A DNA stretch of 64,000 nt from Alphaproteobacteria bacterium (GCA_021774735.1 JAJFIS010000019.1:124001-188000); one strand, 5' to 3'; counted from the stretch's first letter, positions 37,665 through 48,004 are shown. The notes: generated by a model not told the origin, from the sequence alone. Made by a program: numbers and translations.

Positions 37665-37784
37665 AAATCCGCCTTTCCCGTCGCCCAAAGAGCTTTACCC
37701 GTTCCCAATTGTGACAAAACCATCTCCCTCTAAACCAACCTTTTAAGCGTAATGCTTAAAACAACCTATACCGCTTTGATTTTA

Positions 37785-38423
37785 TTATCTTTTATTATGT
37801 TCAATTTTTTTAACTTCCCTCAGATGCAAGATCACTCCTCTGGGATCCGTCTGACTTGGGTAGCGGTTAACAGTCATACTCCATGATCGTTTGGCTTCGG
37901 TCAATTCCTCATCGGCCTTTTCACCTTTTAAAAACCAATAGCTACCATTCTCCGCCAGAAGTGGTGCCCCCCAGGTCAGCAATTGGCCCAGTGTGGCACA
38001 GGCGCGGGACATAATTATATCCGCTTTTACGTCTTTTATGTCTTCGACTCGGCGATTATCAATCTCAACATCCACCCCCGCTGCGAGCGAAGCAGCGCGC
38101 ATGAAGGCGCATTTACGGCCATTTGCCTCGATGAGGCGCAGATTACCGACCCCCATAATGGCCAGAACCAACCCGGGAAAGCCAGCACCTGCGCCAATAT
38201 CGGCAATTTTTGGAAATTTCTCTGTCTCTTTTTCTCGAATCAACACTGCTAACTGCGCTGAATCTAACATATGCCGCCGCCACACATCATCCAGCGAGGA
38301 TGTCGCTACTAAGTTTTTAGCTGATTGCCATTTGATGAGCGTATCTGCATAGGCTTGCAGCTGCGCCATTGTTTCACGTGAAACACCTGTGTCTCGGGCA
38401 AAGTCCAATGCGGTATAAGCCAC
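37785..38423 (-). CDS. rsmG: 16S rRNA (guanine527-N7)-methyltransferase
   Basis: A 212-residue RsmG (GidB) with the SAM-binding motif DIGAGAGFPG near 76 and LIEANGRKCAF. It methylates G527 of 16S rRNA. Its start codon GTG follows the mnmG stop codon directly, so it is translationally coupled. The first codons contain a perfect parS site, which forces the residues VSRET at about 14-18. Confidence 0.95.
   Translation of the reverse strand: MAYTALDFARDTGVSRETMAQLQAYADTLIKWQSAKNLVATSSLDDVWRRHMLDSAQLAVLIREKETEKFPKIADIGAGAGFPGLVLAIMGVGNLRLIEANGRKCAFMRAASLAAGVDVEIDNRRVEDIKDVKADIIMSRACATLGQLLTWGAPLLAENGSYWFLKGEKADEELTEAKRSWSMTVNRYPSQTDPRGVILHLREVKKIEHNKR
38370..38385. promoter_or_regulatory. parS site 1 (inside rsmG)
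   Basis: TGTTTCACGTGAAACA, a perfect 16-bp palindrome identical to the ParB-binding consensus. It lies in the 5' part of rsmG, about 10 kb from the proposed oriC. The parABS system marks and segregates the origin region. Confidence 0.95.
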
Positions 38424-40337
38424 TCACCCACCCCTACGGCTAGTTTGTGCGCTTTGATTGCCCTCACGCTGCCGCTTTCCTTTTTTAATCAAGGCAAGCA
38501 AAATGGTAAGGGATGCAGGTGTTACCCCCGCTATGCGCGAGGCCGCCCCCAAAGTTGAAGGGCGCGCTGCCTCAAATTTTTCCCGCAGCTCATGGGATAG
38601 TCCTGCCACAACAGAAAAGTCTAAATCTGATGGAATAATAAGCGCCTCATCCTTGCGAAACGCCGCTATATCAGCGGCTTGACGCTCTAAATAAGTAGCA
38701 TAAAGCGCGTCAATTTCAAGCTGAGATGCGGTCACCTCTGTGATGTTTGATAGCGCATCAGGCCAAGTTTTTTGCAAGTCTGAAAAGTTAATATCACTGA
38801 ACCCAAGTAAGGTGCGAGCGCTTCTACGTACCCCATCTTGTTTAATCTTCAGCCCTTTCTTCAAAGCCTCATTAGGGGTCAGTGTCAGGCTATCCAGTAA
38901 GGCATTACCAGCCTTTAACGCCGCCATCTTACATGCAAAGGCCTCTACCCTCGCTTGGCCAACCGCGCCAATATCGATCCCTTTTTGGGTCAAGCGCTGG
39001 TCTGCATTGTCCGCCCGCAGCGTTAAGCGATATTCCGCCCGGCTGGTAAACATCCGGTAAGGCTCTTTCGTGCCTTGGGTAACCAGATCATCGATCATCA
39101 CCCCCATATAAGCATCAGCCCGGTCAAGAACAAACAGCGGTTTGCCACCAGCAGCCAGTGCCGCGTTGAAGCCCGCTAGCAACCCTTGGGCTGCAGCTTC
39201 CTCATAACCCGTTGTGCCATTGATCTGACCCGCAAGATAAAGCCCTGAAACCCGCCGTGTCTCTAAGGTTGGTCGCAGCTCTCTCGGGTCGATAAAATCA
39301 TACTCAATCGCGTAACCAGGCTGCAGAATAACAGCTTTCTCAAGCCCGGGAATGGTGTGGATAAAGGCTTCTTGAACATCCCCAGGCAGGCTTGTTGAAA
39401 TACCATTTGGGTAAACCGTATGGTCGTCCAAGCCCTCAGGTTCCAAGAAAATTTGATGGTTATCTTTGTCGGCAAAACGGACAATTTTATCTTCCACAGA
39501 AGGACAATAGCGCGGACCCGTACCTTCTATCTGACCACTATATAGCGGCGAGAGCTGGATATTATCGCGGATGATCCTGTGAGTCGCAGCAGTGGTGCGC
39601 GTCATGTAACAGCTTATTTGCGGCACCTTAATTTCGTCGGTCATGAAACTGAAAGGCACTGGGTCCGCGTCCCCTGCTTGCTCCTCACATGCTGCCCAGT
39701 TTATCGTGCGGCCATCAAGCCGGGCGGGCGTACCCGTTTTCAGGCGGCCAAGCTCAAAGCCTTGCGCCATCAAAGTTTCAGATAGTCCAATAGCGGGCGC
39801 ATCACCGACCCTGCCTGCCGGTATCTGCTCGGCCCCAATATGAATAAGACCACGCAGGAAGGTACCGGTAGTAAGAATAACCCTATCCGCCGTGTAGTGT
39901 GTGCCATCTCCGCAGATAACGCCTTGAACCTGAGGGGCTTTATCGTCATTTTGCGCCAGAATTAAATCTTCAACACCTCCCGCAACCACGGTTAAGTTAG
40001 GATAATTTAAGATGATACCCTGCATCGCCTCCCGGTAAAGGCGGCGGTCGCTTTGACAGCGTGGACCCTGAACTGCAGGCCCTTTACGGCGATTGAGCAA
40101 ACGAAACTGTATGCCCGAGGCATCCGCCACCCGTCCCATAATGCCGTCTAGAGCGTCAATTTCCCGCACCAGATGGCCCTTACCAAGCCCACCAATGGCA
40201 GGATTGCAGGACATTTCACCAATGGTTTCAATCTTATGAGTGACCAACAATGTATTGGCACCTAGACGCGCTGAAGCCGCCGCAGCCTCACAGCCCGCGT
40301 GTCCCGCTCCAATAACAATGACATCAAACTCTGCCAT
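38424..40337 (-). CDS. mnmG: tRNA uridine-5-carboxymethylaminomethyl modification enzyme MnmG
   Basis: A 637-residue FAD protein (GidA) with [10 protein letters not shown] at 11-20, [21 protein letters not shown], and the catalytic-cysteine region [17 protein letters not shown]. The C-terminal domain binds MnmE. Together they modify the wobble uridine of several tRNAs. ATG 40337 (MAEFDVI) is chosen; the frame goes eight codons further to a TTG with poorer context. It is followed without gap by rsmG. Confidence 0.97.
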   Translation of the reverse strand: MAEFDVIVIGAGHAGCEAAAASARLGANTLLVTHKIETIGEMSCNPAIGGLGKGHLVREIDALDGIMGRVADASGIQFRLLNRRKGPAVQGPRCQSDRRLYREAMQGIILNYPNLTVVAGGVEDLILAQNDDKAPQVQGVICGDGTHYTADRVILTTGTFLRGLIHIGAEQIPAGRVGDAPAIGLSETLMAQGFELGRLKTGTPARLDGRTINWAACEEQAGDADPVPFSFMTDEIKVPQISCYMTRTTAATHRIIRDNIQLSPLYSGQIEGTGPRYCPSVEDKIVRFADKDNHQIFLEPEGLDDHTVYPNGISTSLPGDVQEAFIHTIPGLEKAVILQPGYAIEYDFIDPRELRPTLETRRVSGLYLAGQINGTTGYEEAAAQGLLAGFNAALAAGGKPLFVLDRADAYMGVMIDDLVTQGTKEPYRMFTSRAEYRLTLRADNADQRLTQKGIDIGAVGQARVEAFACKMAALKAGNALLDSLTLTPNEALKKGLKIKQDGVRRSARTLLGFSDINFSDLQKTWPDALSNITEVTASQLEIDALYATYLERQAADIAAFRKDEALIIPSDLDFSVVAGLSHELREKFEAARPSTLGAASRIAGVTPASLTILLALIKKGKRQREGNQSAQTSRRGG

Positions 40338-40434
40338 AAACACTAACCCTACCAAGCTCAAATGTGCCCATCAGGGCTGTGCTATAGCGCTGCTACCCAG
40401 CAATGTCAAAAGATATGCCGTGATGGTTGGCCTA

Positions 40435-40450
40435 TGTTTCACGTGGAACA
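40435..40450. promoter_or_regulatory. parS site 2 (mnmE-mnmG spacer)
   Basis: TGTTTCACGTGGAACA, matching parS with one change in the right arm; the reverse complement is the form used by B. subtilis Spo0J. It starts two bases after the mnmE stop codon and is about 8 kb from the proposed oriC. Confidence 0.9.
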
Positions 40451-40452
40451 AA

Positions 40453-41802
40453 TCACTTGCCTATGCAAAAGTCAGAGAACACCACATCTAGGATGTCCTC
40501 GACCCCCACTCTGCCCGTAATGGTGCCAAGCGCCCGGGTTGCCATGCGGATATCTTCGGCAACCAGAACCGCGTCATGGCCCGCATGCTTAGCGAACCGG
40601 TCTAGGTGCTCCCAACACTCTTCAAGCGCTAACCTGTGGCGTACTCTAGTTAATGCGGGTGTCTCTCTGGGTGCTACCGCAGCCTTAATGTGGCTTTCAA
40701 GCGCGGCGAAAAAGTCATCCATGCCAGCACCCGTCTTAACCGAGATAGCATGTATAGCTACTAATGCGTGGTTTGCGCGGAGGCCTGTTGGTCGGCCCCC
40801 TAGGTCTGATTTTGTAAAGAGTAACATGCTCCCGGGTGTAAGTAATTTCTCGCATTCAGGTGAAAGACGATGGGTACCAGAAGGCGCCAGAACTAGGCGC
40901 AGGTCTGCCTCCTCAGCCCGCTTGAGCGAGCGCTTGATACCCTCCGCTTCTACTTCACCAACATCACCGTCCCGAAGGCCAGCGGTATCGATAAGGCGCA
41001 CAGGAAAGCCGCCAAGGTTAAGTTGAACCTCAATACTGTCACGGGTGGTGCCCGCAATGCCTGAAACAATCGCCACATCAGAGCGGGCCAAATGGTTCAT
41101 CAAAGTAGACTTGCCGACATTGGGTGCGCCCAATATAACCACCCTGTACCCACTGCGCAGACGTTCCCCTCGGTGGCCATCTTCCAGATGCCCTTGAATA
41201 TCTTGCGCCAGCTCAGCCACAGCGGGTGCCACAGCTACAGCAAGCCCATCAGGAAGGTCTTCGTCCGGAAAATCGATATCGGCCTCTAGGTGAGCAAGGT
41301 GACCAACAAGGCGGGCGCGCCACCCTTCATAAAGACGGTGCAAAACCCCATCCATTTGAGCGAGCGCCTGTTCGCGCTGGCCTGCGGTTTGGGCATGGAT
41401 CAAATCACCAAGCCCCTCCGCTTCGGTTAGGTCCATCTTACCACACTCAAAGGCTCTGCGCGTAAACTCCCCAGCTTCGGCTGGTCGCATGGCTTCCATG
41501 TTGGAAAGTGCTGCTATCACACCCTCAACAACCGCAGGGCCGCCGTGCAAATGTAGCTCAACCACATCTTCACCTGTGAAGCTGTTCGGGGCCTTGAAAG
41601 GTAACACCAGCGCCCGGTCTAAAAGCACATTGCTTTCAGGGTCATGCAATGCGGCTAAGCTAGCTTTGCGTGTCGGAAATGCGCCTTCGCCAGCGAGTGC
41701 CGTTAGCGCCGTGTAAGCAGCCGGCCCGCTTATGCGCACAATCGCCACTCCCGCCACAGCGTGCCCACTAGAAAGTGCAAATATAGTATCTAAATCAAAC
41801 AC
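40453..41802 (-). CDS. mnmE: tRNA modification GTPase MnmE
   Basis: A 449-residue MnmE (TrmE) with a formyl-THF-binding N-terminal domain, helical middle, and an inserted G domain with Walker A GAPNVGKSTL near 230, switch GTTRD and DTAGLRD. It ends in the conserved C-terminal FCIGK with its catalytic cysteine. It works with MnmG. The G4 motif reads TKSD. It is 33 bp downstream of the DUF6489 gene. Confidence 0.97.
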   Translation of the reverse strand: MFDLDTIFALSSGHAVAGVAIVRISGPAAYTALTALAGEGAFPTRKASLAALHDPESNVLLDRALVLPFKAPNSFTGEDVVELHLHGGPAVVEGVIAALSNMEAMRPAEAGEFTRRAFECGKMDLTEAEGLGDLIHAQTAGQREQALAQMDGVLHRLYEGWRARLVGHLAHLEADIDFPDEDLPDGLAVAVAPAVAELAQDIQGHLEDGHRGERLRSGYRVVILGAPNVGKSTLMNHLARSDVAIVSGIAGTTRDSIEVQLNLGGFPVRLIDTAGLRDGDVGEVEAEGIKRSLKRAEEADLRLVLAPSGTHRLSPECEKLLTPGSMLLFTKSDLGGRPTGLRANHALVAIHAISVKTGAGMDDFFAALESHIKAAVAPRETPALTRVRHRLALEECWEHLDRFAKHAGHDAVLVAEDIRMATRALGTITGRVGVEDILDVVFSDFCIGK

Positions 41803-41835
41803 TTAACTATATTTCCTTGAAGGGGTATCTATGAT

Positions 41836-42078
41836 TTATTTGCCCTTTTTAGCAGCGCTTGTCACATTCGATACAAAAGAAAAAAGTTGGTTCTGCACTG
41901 CCTGAGCGCCAACCAGCATAGTATTCATGTATTTTTCTACATCTTCAGCTTTAAGACCACCAGATATTCTATCTTTCACTTCTTTCATCATGGCGTCTTG
42001 AAAACCACTTACGTCTGGCAATCCCAACAATTGCCGCGCTTCGACCGGTGTACATTCAACTTCAATTTTCATTTTCAT
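41836..42078 (-). CDS. DUF6489 family small protein
   Basis: An 80-residue protein beginning MKMKIEVECTPVEARQLLGLPDV, which matches a small alphaproteobacterial family (DUF6489) found next to mnmE. It looks like a short strand followed by helices, with no membrane segment or signal. Function unknown. It is divergent from the methyltransferase-like gene at 42167 and probably co-transcribed with mnmE. Confidence 0.85.
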   Translation of the reverse strand: MKMKIEVECTPVEARQLLGLPDVSGFQDAMMKEVKDRISGGLKAEDVEKYMNTMLVGAQAVQNQLFSFVSNVTSAAKKGK

Positions 42079-42166
42079 CTGACTTCCTTTACGCTTTGCT
42101 TGAATTTTTATCAGTTCCGCCCCATCTTGATAACTATAAAAAAATCAAGCGGAAATATGATATACC

Positions 42167-42646
42167 ATGCACCAGCTTTCAATGCATAGCCCCTTTGGCG
42201 ACTTAACGATATTTGCTGACGGCGAAGCCATCATCGCACTGGATTGGGGTTGGACCCCTGACCAAATGCCGAACACTGTTTTGCGTGAAACTAAGCGGCA
42301 GCTGGATGCTTATTTCGATGGGGAGCTTGAGCGCTTTGAGCTTACACTCGCGCCTGATGGCACTGACTTTCAACGTTCTGTCTGGGCGCGAATGTCCAAA
42401 ATACCATATAGTGAAACAATGACATATGGTGAAATGGCAGTTGAGCTTGCCACCATGCCCCAACCCATCGGCGGGGCATGTGGTGCCAACCCTATCCCTA
42501 TCATCATCCCCTGCCACCGCGTTTTAGCGACTGGTGGCAATATGGGTGGCTATAGTGGTGAAGGGGGCATCGAGACCAAAAAAGCGCTTCTGGTGCTGGA
42601 GGGCAACCTACCTTTCAAACAAGATGATCTTTTCACTTATATTTAA
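42167..42646 (+). CDS. methylated-DNA-protein cysteine methyltransferase
   Basis: A 159-residue MGMT-like protein. The C-terminal domain has the helix-turn-helix with TYGEMA and the suicide motif IIPCHRVLA (cysteine near 115), preceded by CGANP, and GGYSGEGGIETKKALLVLEG. It repairs O6-alkylguanine by transfer to its own cysteine. No AdaA domain is present. Confidence 0.93.
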   Translation: MHQLSMHSPFGDLTIFADGEAIIALDWGWTPDQMPNTVLRETKRQLDAYFDGELERFELTLAPDGTDFQRSVWARMSKIPYSETMTYGEMAVELATMPQPIGGACGANPIPIIIPCHRVLATGGNMGGYSGEGGIETKKALLVLEGNLPFKQDDLFTYI

Positions 42647-42811
42647 AAGAAGATTGATCTCAGCAAATATATCCTGATTAACTTAATGGCTGACAATAGT
42701 TTTTCGGCCTAAGTGGCGCAGCATATATTTCTTCAATGGTTATGAGGTAAATGCCCAGAAGCATACCATGGCATTATGGTGCCAAAGTTTAATAACTATT
42801 ATTATAATTGA

Positions 42812-43462
42812 TTATTTTAATAGTTTATTCAAAAACATATCAATATTACTGAAATTTTTAACCCAATTTTCAACCCCCCTCACGCGGGGGCCAATGCCGA
42901 TGAAGTTCCAGCCAAGTGCGGCGGTGGCCTCAACATCCCAAGGCCCATCACCCACATAGCTAATGCTATTTAATGGGCCCAAAGTTTTTATCGCCTCATA
43001 AGCTTGCTGCATAATATCTACCCGGGCAACAGCATCGTCTGAAGTTTTAAGAATCATTTCTTTCTGCCACAAGCCTGCGTGTTTGAGCTTAATCTCAGCG
43101 CTTTGTCGCCACCCACCTGTGGCTAAAGAACAGGCCATATTTTCATGGGCTTTAATATAGGCCAAAAGCTCACAAGCACCCTCCATGGGCCCAATAGCCT
43201 TTGGTGTCTCCCGCAAGCCTTCTTCGAGCAGCCGCAAAAACCGGTCTTTTATCCGCTGATATTCTTTGAGGGTAATATCCCGGCCAAGGTGACGCTGCGC
43301 ACATTCTGCAACAATACCAGCGTCGCTCACATGTTCATAACCGCGCCAATTTCTATCGACCCTAATATCTAGCTCAAGCTCAATCGCTTCAGCAAAATAA
43401 TGACCATCTGCCTCCATCGAATGGATAAGGGTGTCATCGATATCAAAGATTACGAAATGCAC
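42812..43462 (-). CDS. HAD-family phosphatase
   Basis: A 216-residue haloacid-dehalogenase hydrolase with motif I FDIDDTLI (nucleophile D7, acid D9), motif II in LATGG near 113, the conserved lysine before LKTSDD, and motif IV YVGDGPWDVEAT near 170. The C1 cap resembles phosphoglycolate phosphatase-like enzymes, but the substrate is not clear. It points leftward between the MGMT and M20 genes. The 165 bp downstream contain a weak hairpin only. Confidence 0.85.
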   Translation of the reverse strand: MHFVIFDIDDTLIHSMEADGHYFAEAIELELDIRVDRNWRGYEHVSDAGIVAECAQRHLGRDITLKEYQRIKDRFLRLLEEGLRETPKAIGPMEGACELLAYIKAHENMACSLATGGWRQSAEIKLKHAGLWQKEMILKTSDDAVARVDIMQQAYEAIKTLGPLNSISYVGDGPWDVEATAALGWNFIGIGPRVRGVENWVKNFSNIDMFLNKLLK

Positions 43463-43524
43463 CGAGCATATCCCCTCGCAAAATAGCGACCAAAGAGGTT
43501 AGCGCTTGACGAATCAAAAAAAGC

Positions 43525-44847
43525 TTATTTTTTCATCAGCTCCAGCAAAGCCGTAACGGTTGAGGCAACGCCGTTTGTGACAGCAGGTCGCGGGGTGATT
43601 TTAAACAAGGGGCTATGATGGCTTGGTACCGCAGCACCGCCGGCTTCTTCGCGCTCAAAGTCTGCTTTTGACGTTCCGCCGATGGCCCAATAAACGCTAG
43701 GAATATAGGGGTCGGTAGTAAAGAAAGGAAAATCTTCCGCGCCCATGCCTTTGTTGGGGGTTTCTTTAAGGGCGTCATCCCCCATATCCCGCGCCCAAAC
43801 GGCTTTTAGGCGGCGCACCAACGCCGTGTCATTTATGGTCGGCGGTACGCTTTCGTCGGATATAATCACTTCGGGTAATTTATCTTCCGGCAGTCCCGCC
43901 ACCCGGCCTGTGTTAATGGCAATGCGTTTGATACCATCGAGCAGCAACTTCCGGGTCTCTGGGCTGGTATTGCGCACGGTTAATTGCAAATGCGCTTCAT
44001 CTGAAATAATATTATGCTTGGTGCCTGAATGAAATGACCCAACGGTGACAACACCCGGGTCCCGCGGTGAAAGTTCACGCGCCACAAGGGTTTGCAAAGC
44101 AACAACAACTTGACTGCCGATCAACACAGGGTCTTTGCCCCGGTGTGGGCTGGCACCATGGGCACCAATACCGTGAATGATGATATCGACCGAATCAGCA
44201 CCGGCATAAGGTGAGCCTTCTTTGACGTCAATTTTACCCGCCTCAACGCCTGAGGACACATGGAAAGCCAGCGCAAAGTCTGGCTTACCGAAACGCTCCC
44301 ATAAGTTATCCGCCATCATGCGCTTGGCCCCAAGAACGCGCTCTTCCGCGGGTTGGACAAGCAGCATTAGCGTCCCTGACCACTGGCCTTTAAGGGCCGC
44401 CATGCGTCTGGCCGTGCCAACCATGCTGGTAATATGAACGTCATGACCGCAGGCATGCATCACGGATACGGTTTTGCCGGTAATTGGATCCGTTTGTGTG
44501 GCGCTAGAGGCATAGTCTAGCCCGGATTTTTCCTCGACCGGCAAGCCGTCCATATCGGCGCGCATCATAACCAGCGGCCCGTCACCATTTTTCATCAAGG
44601 CTACAACACCCGTGCCGCCGACGCCTTCATGCACCTCAAAACCAACGCTGCGTAGCTCTTCGGCCATGCGGGCGGCGGTTTTGTTTTCTACGGTGGAAAG
44701 TTCAGGGTTTTGGTGAAAATGAACAAACAAGTCAGATAGATGTGCATCGTAATCCTTGGCAACCGCTTTGCTTAGCGCGTCATCGGCAGCTATTGGAGCC
44801 GCAATTAAACATGTGGCAAGAATGGTAGACGCTAAAAATTTCATCAT
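43525..44847 (-). CDS. exported M20-family amidohydrolase
   Basis: A 440-residue peptidase M20 (IAA-amino-acid hydrolase/hippurate hydrolase type) with a signal peptide (1-21). Metal and catalytic segments are MRADMDGLPVEE, MHACGHDVH, QPAEERVLGAKRMM, FHV and GMGAEDFPFF. It should release amino acids from N-acyl or N-aminoacyl compounds in the periplasm. The start is the first of two adjacent ATGs, with AGGA six bases upstream. It follows rho but is separated from it by a terminator. Confidence 0.9.
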   Translation of the reverse strand: MMKFLASTILATCLIAAPIAADDALSKAVAKDYDAHLSDLFVHFHQNPELSTVENKTAARMAEELRSVGFEVHEGVGGTGVVALMKNGDGPLVMMRADMDGLPVEEKSGLDYASSATQTDPITGKTVSVMHACGHDVHITSMVGTARRMAALKGQWSGTLMLLVQPAEERVLGAKRMMADNLWERFGKPDFALAFHVSSGVEAGKIDVKEGSPYAGADSVDIIIHGIGAHGASPHRGKDPVLIGSQVVVALQTLVARELSPRDPGVVTVGSFHSGTKHNIISDEAHLQLTVRNTSPETRKLLLDGIKRIAINTGRVAGLPEDKLPEVIISDESVPPTINDTALVRRLKAVWARDMGDDALKETPNKGMGAEDFPFFTTDPYIPSVYWAIGGTSKADFEREEAGGAAVPSHHSPLFKITPRPAVTNGVASTVTALLELMKK

Positions 44848-44925
44848 TATCTGTCCTTTAATTTATGATTGAGCCATGGCGCTTGGCGGTCAGCCTAAGA
44901 GGCAAAATGGGGGCTGTCTACTCAC

Positions 44926-44958
44926 AAAAGCAAAAGCCCGACCAGAAGGCCGGGCTTT
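44926..44958 (-). terminator. intrinsic terminator of rho
   Basis: On the minus strand an 11-bp stem (one G-T wobble) with a 4-base loop at 44933-44958 is followed by TTTTGCTTTT. It begins 31 bp after the rho stop codon and isolates rho from the peptidase gene downstream. Confidence 0.85.
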
Positions 44959-44988
44959 AAACTGTTTAAACAACAATGAATGTTTCCG

Positions 44989-46245
44989 TTAATTATTCAT
45001 CGACTGGAAAAATTCTTCATTATTTTTGCTGTCTTTCATCTTGCCGAGCAAGAACTCCATACTGTCCACCGTGCCCATTGGGGTCAAGATACGGCGCAGA
45101 ACCCACATCTTGGATAGCGTTCCAGGGTCTACGAGCAGCTCTTCCTTACGGGTACCGGATTTAAGAATATCAATCGATGGGAAGATGCGCTTATCGGCAA
45201 CTTTACGGTCGAGAATAATTTCGCAGTTACCGGTGCCTTTAAATTCCTCAAAAATAACCTCGTCCATGCGGCTACCTGTCTCAATAAGTGCAGTGGCGAT
45301 AATGGAAAGCGAACCGCCTTCCTCGATATTACGCGCCGCACCAAAGAAACGCTTGGGCCGTTGCAGGGCATTGGCATCAACACCGCCGGTCAGCACTTTG
45401 CCGCTCGATGGCACAACAGTGTTATAGGCGCGGGCAAGCCTTGTGATACTGTCGAGCAAAATAACCACATCATGGCCATGCTCAGTTAAGCGTTTTGCCT
45501 TTTCAATAACCATTTCAGCCACTTGCACATGGCGGCTCGCCGGTTCATCAAAGGTGGAGGAAACCACCTCGCCGTGAACCGAGCGCTGCATGTCGGTCAC
45601 CTCTTCCGGACGCTCATCAATCAACAGCACCAGCAAATAAACTTCCGGATGGTTCTTGGCGATACTTTTGGCGATATTTTGTAGCAGCACCGTTTTACCC
45701 GTACGCGGCGGGGCCACGATCAGTGCCCGCTGGCCTTTACCGATAGGCGAAACTAAATCAATCACCCTTGAAGACTTATCCTTAAGGGTAGGGTCGTCCA
45801 TATCCAGTTTCAAGCGCTCATCGGGATAAAGCGGGGTCAGGTTATCAAAAGCTACTTTGTGGCGGATTTTTTCTGGCTCATCAAAGTTGATTTTATTAAC
45901 TTTCAACAGGGCAAAATAGCGCTCGCCGTCTTTTGGCGATCTAATTTGGCCATCAACTGTGTCGCCAGTGCGCAAGGCAAAGCGGCGAATTTGGCTAGGG
46001 CTGACATAAATATCATCAGGTCCTGGCAGGTAATTAGATTCTGGACTACGCAGAAAACCAAAACCATCAGAGAGTATTTCGATCACGCCGCCGCCTGAAA
46101 TTTCAACGCCGTCTTCAGCTAATTTCTTTAAAATTGCGAACATCATGTCTTGCTTGCGCATGGTGCTGGCATTTTCTATGCCAAGCTCTTCAGCGGTATT
46201 CAGTACATCTGCTGGAGTTTTGTTCTTAAGGTCTTGAAGATGCAT
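44989..46245 (-). CDS. rho: transcription termination factor Rho
   Basis: A 418-residue hexameric RNA helicase with an N-terminal SAP-like region (1-45), the RNA-binding cold-shock-like domain ([20 protein letters not shown] near 55), Walker [13 protein letters not shown], and the arginine-rich ATPase core with [16 protein letters not shown]. The family-typical length suggests no large insert. The 249-bp leader between hemJ and rho shows no clear structure and no gene. Confidence 0.98.
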   Translation of the reverse strand: MHLQDLKNKTPADVLNTAEELGIENASTMRKQDMMFAILKKLAEDGVEISGGGVIEILSDGFGFLRSPESNYLPGPDDIYVSPSQIRRFALRTGDTVDGQIRSPKDGERYFALLKVNKINFDEPEKIRHKVAFDNLTPLYPDERLKLDMDDPTLKDKSSRVIDLVSPIGKGQRALIVAPPRTGKTVLLQNIAKSIAKNHPEVYLLVLLIDERPEEVTDMQRSVHGEVVSSTFDEPASRHVQVAEMVIEKAKRLTEHGHDVVILLDSITRLARAYNTVVPSSGKVLTGGVDANALQRPKRFFGAARNIEEGGSLSIIATALIETGSRMDEVIFEEFKGTGNCEIILDRKVADKRIFPSIDILKSGTRKEELLVDPGTLSKMWVLRRILTPMGTVDSMEFLLGKMKDSKNNEEFFQSMNN

Positions 46246-46494
46246 AAAGGAAGTCCGTTCTGAAAGGGTAAGCTGTGCTGATACTGTAATACTGGGAGTT
46301 TAACTTTAATTCAGCATAGGTTTTTAGATTGTTATGTAGCAGTAGACTGAAGTGATTAGATAAATATGGTATGATTATTCTTCGATATGAAGCAGCCTGA
46401 GGATCAGGTTACTGTATATTGAGCGCAAGCTATCACGCAGCAGCCAGAAGTCAAGATTTTCCGTACTTACCAGCAATTCATAACATGAAAACCT

Positions 46495-46941
46495 TTAAAA
46501 AGGCTTTACTACCGCCAAAATCACCACGGCAATGATAATAAGGGCTGGAATCTCATTGATCATCCGAAATGCTTTTGAGCTTAACACTTGCTCCCCCCTT
46601 GCTATCTGTTTTCGCCACTTAGCCAGCAGCATATGAAAAATGGTCAGAGCCAAAACCAACAATAATTTAACGTGGAACCATGCGCCCAGTCCCGCCCCCA
46701 TATGGGCCGCCATCATCAAACCAAAAAGCCAAGCTAGGATCATCGAAGGGTTCATAATGATACGCAGCAAACGCTTTTCACGCTCAACCCAAATAACCCC
46801 CTCATCGCTATTGGCGGCAGCTTCTGCATGATAAGCAAAATAGCGCGGCATCATGAAAAGGCCCGCCATCCAAAAAATAACAAAAATAATATGAAAAGCT
46901 TTGACCCAAAAATAAGTCTCTCCCAAAAAACCTTCCATCAA
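46495..46941 (-). CDS. hemJ: protoporphyrinogen oxidase HemJ
   Basis: A 148-residue integral membrane protein with four membrane segments. The conserved histidine near residue 17 (KAFHIIFVIFWMAGLFMMPR) and the LGAWFHVKLLL block identify HemJ. It oxidises protoporphyrinogen IX to protoporphyrin IX in the membrane. It lies between hemE and rho, 31 bp after hemE, which agrees with a heme role and is the usual alphaproteobacterial arrangement. Confidence 0.93.
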   Translation of the reverse strand: MMEGFLGETYFWVKAFHIIFVIFWMAGLFMMPRYFAYHAEAAANSDEGVIWVEREKRLLRIIMNPSMILAWLFGLMMAAHMGAGLGAWFHVKLLLVLALTIFHMLLAKWRKQIARGEQVLSSKAFRMINEIPALIIIAVVILAVVKPF

Positions 46942-46972
46942 TTTATCTCCGCTTTTGTCATGTTTAAATTAC

Positions 46973-48004
46973 TCAGCGTCTATAAGCTTTAATATGGGCT
47001 GAAAGTGCAGCTACATGGTCAACCGGGGTCTCGGGTACAAAACCATGGCCTAAGTTAAAAATATGTGCGCCCTTGCTAAAACCATCTAATATTCTACTGG
47101 TCTCGCTCAGCATTGCAGGCCCACCTGCTACGACCATTCTTGGATCCAAATTACCTTGAACGGGTATTTTCGTCTGAATGGTATCTGCGGCCCAAGATAT
47201 TGGTACACCGCTATCCAATGATACCGCATCAACGCCAGTTTCACAGACATATTTCTCCAGCATCATGCCAGCAAGCCGTGGGAAACCAATGATCGGAGTT
47301 TCGCTATGTTTTAAGCGTAGGCGGCGAACAATTTCACGAGTTGGTTCAATAACCCAGCGATCAAAAGCTGGTTCAGGCAAGGCCGCTGACCAACTATCGA
47401 ATATTTGAACCACATCAGCGCCGGCATCAATTTGGCTAATCAGATAGTGACTAGTGGCATCAACCAATAGCGATAAAAGACTGTCGAAACCCTCAGGATC
47501 ACCATAACCCCAATCTTTTGCAGCACCGTGGTCTTTGCTGCCTGCACCTTCAACCATATAAGTTGCCACGGTCCAAGGGGCCCCTGCAAAGCCAATCAGA
47601 GTTTTATCGTCAGGTAATTGATCTTTTAAAATTTGTACCGTCCGGTAAATACTCCCCGCTTTATCGTCAAAGTTTGCCAAATTTAAGCTTTGTAACTCTG
47701 TAACGCTTTTTATTGGCTCTAACCGTGGGCCTACACCACCCTCAAACCATGTTTTTTGGCCTAGTGCATCTGGTACTACCAAAATATCGGCGAATAAAAT
47801 GGCACCATCCATATCAAAGCGTTTGATAGGCTGCAGGGTTACCTTGGCTGCTTTATCTGGTGAATAGCAAAAGTTTAAAAAACTGGATGTGGTGGCTCGA
47901 ACTTGTTTATATTCACTTAAGTAGCGTCCAGCTTGTCGCATAAACCAAAAAGGTACATTGTTTCCAGGGTTACCCTTGAGGGTTTCTAATAATGGTTTTG
48001 TCAT
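46973..48004 (-). CDS. hemE: uroporphyrinogen decarboxylase
   Basis: A 343-residue HemE with the characteristic PFWFMRQAGRYLSEYK, CYSPDKAAKVTLQP, FAGAPWTVATYMVEG and GNLDPR. It decarboxylates uroporphyrinogen III to coproporphyrinogen III. I choose ATG 48004; a TTG nine codons upstream is a weaker start. It is transcribed away from the putative origin and heads the hemE-hemJ-rho segment. Confidence 0.97.
   Translation of the reverse strand: MTKPLLETLKGNPGNNVPFWFMRQAGRYLSEYKQVRATTSSFLNFCYSPDKAAKVTLQPIKRFDMDGAILFADILVVPDALGQKTWFEGGVGPRLEPIKSVTELQSLNLANFDDKAGSIYRTVQILKDQLPDDKTLIGFAGAPWTVATYMVEGAGSKDHGAAKDWGYGDPEGFDSLLSLLVDATSHYLISQIDAGADVVQIFDSWSAALPEPAFDRWVIEPTREIVRRLRLKHSETPIIGFPRLAGMMLEKYVCETGVDAVSLDSGVPISWAADTIQTKIPVQGNLDPRMVVAGGPAMLSETSRILDGFSKGAHIFNLGHGFVPETPVDHVAALSAHIKAYRR

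Noticed and set aside
42760-42785. Terminator between the MGMT and HAD genes
   Set aside because: The stem ACCAT/ATGGT is weak and no T-run follows.
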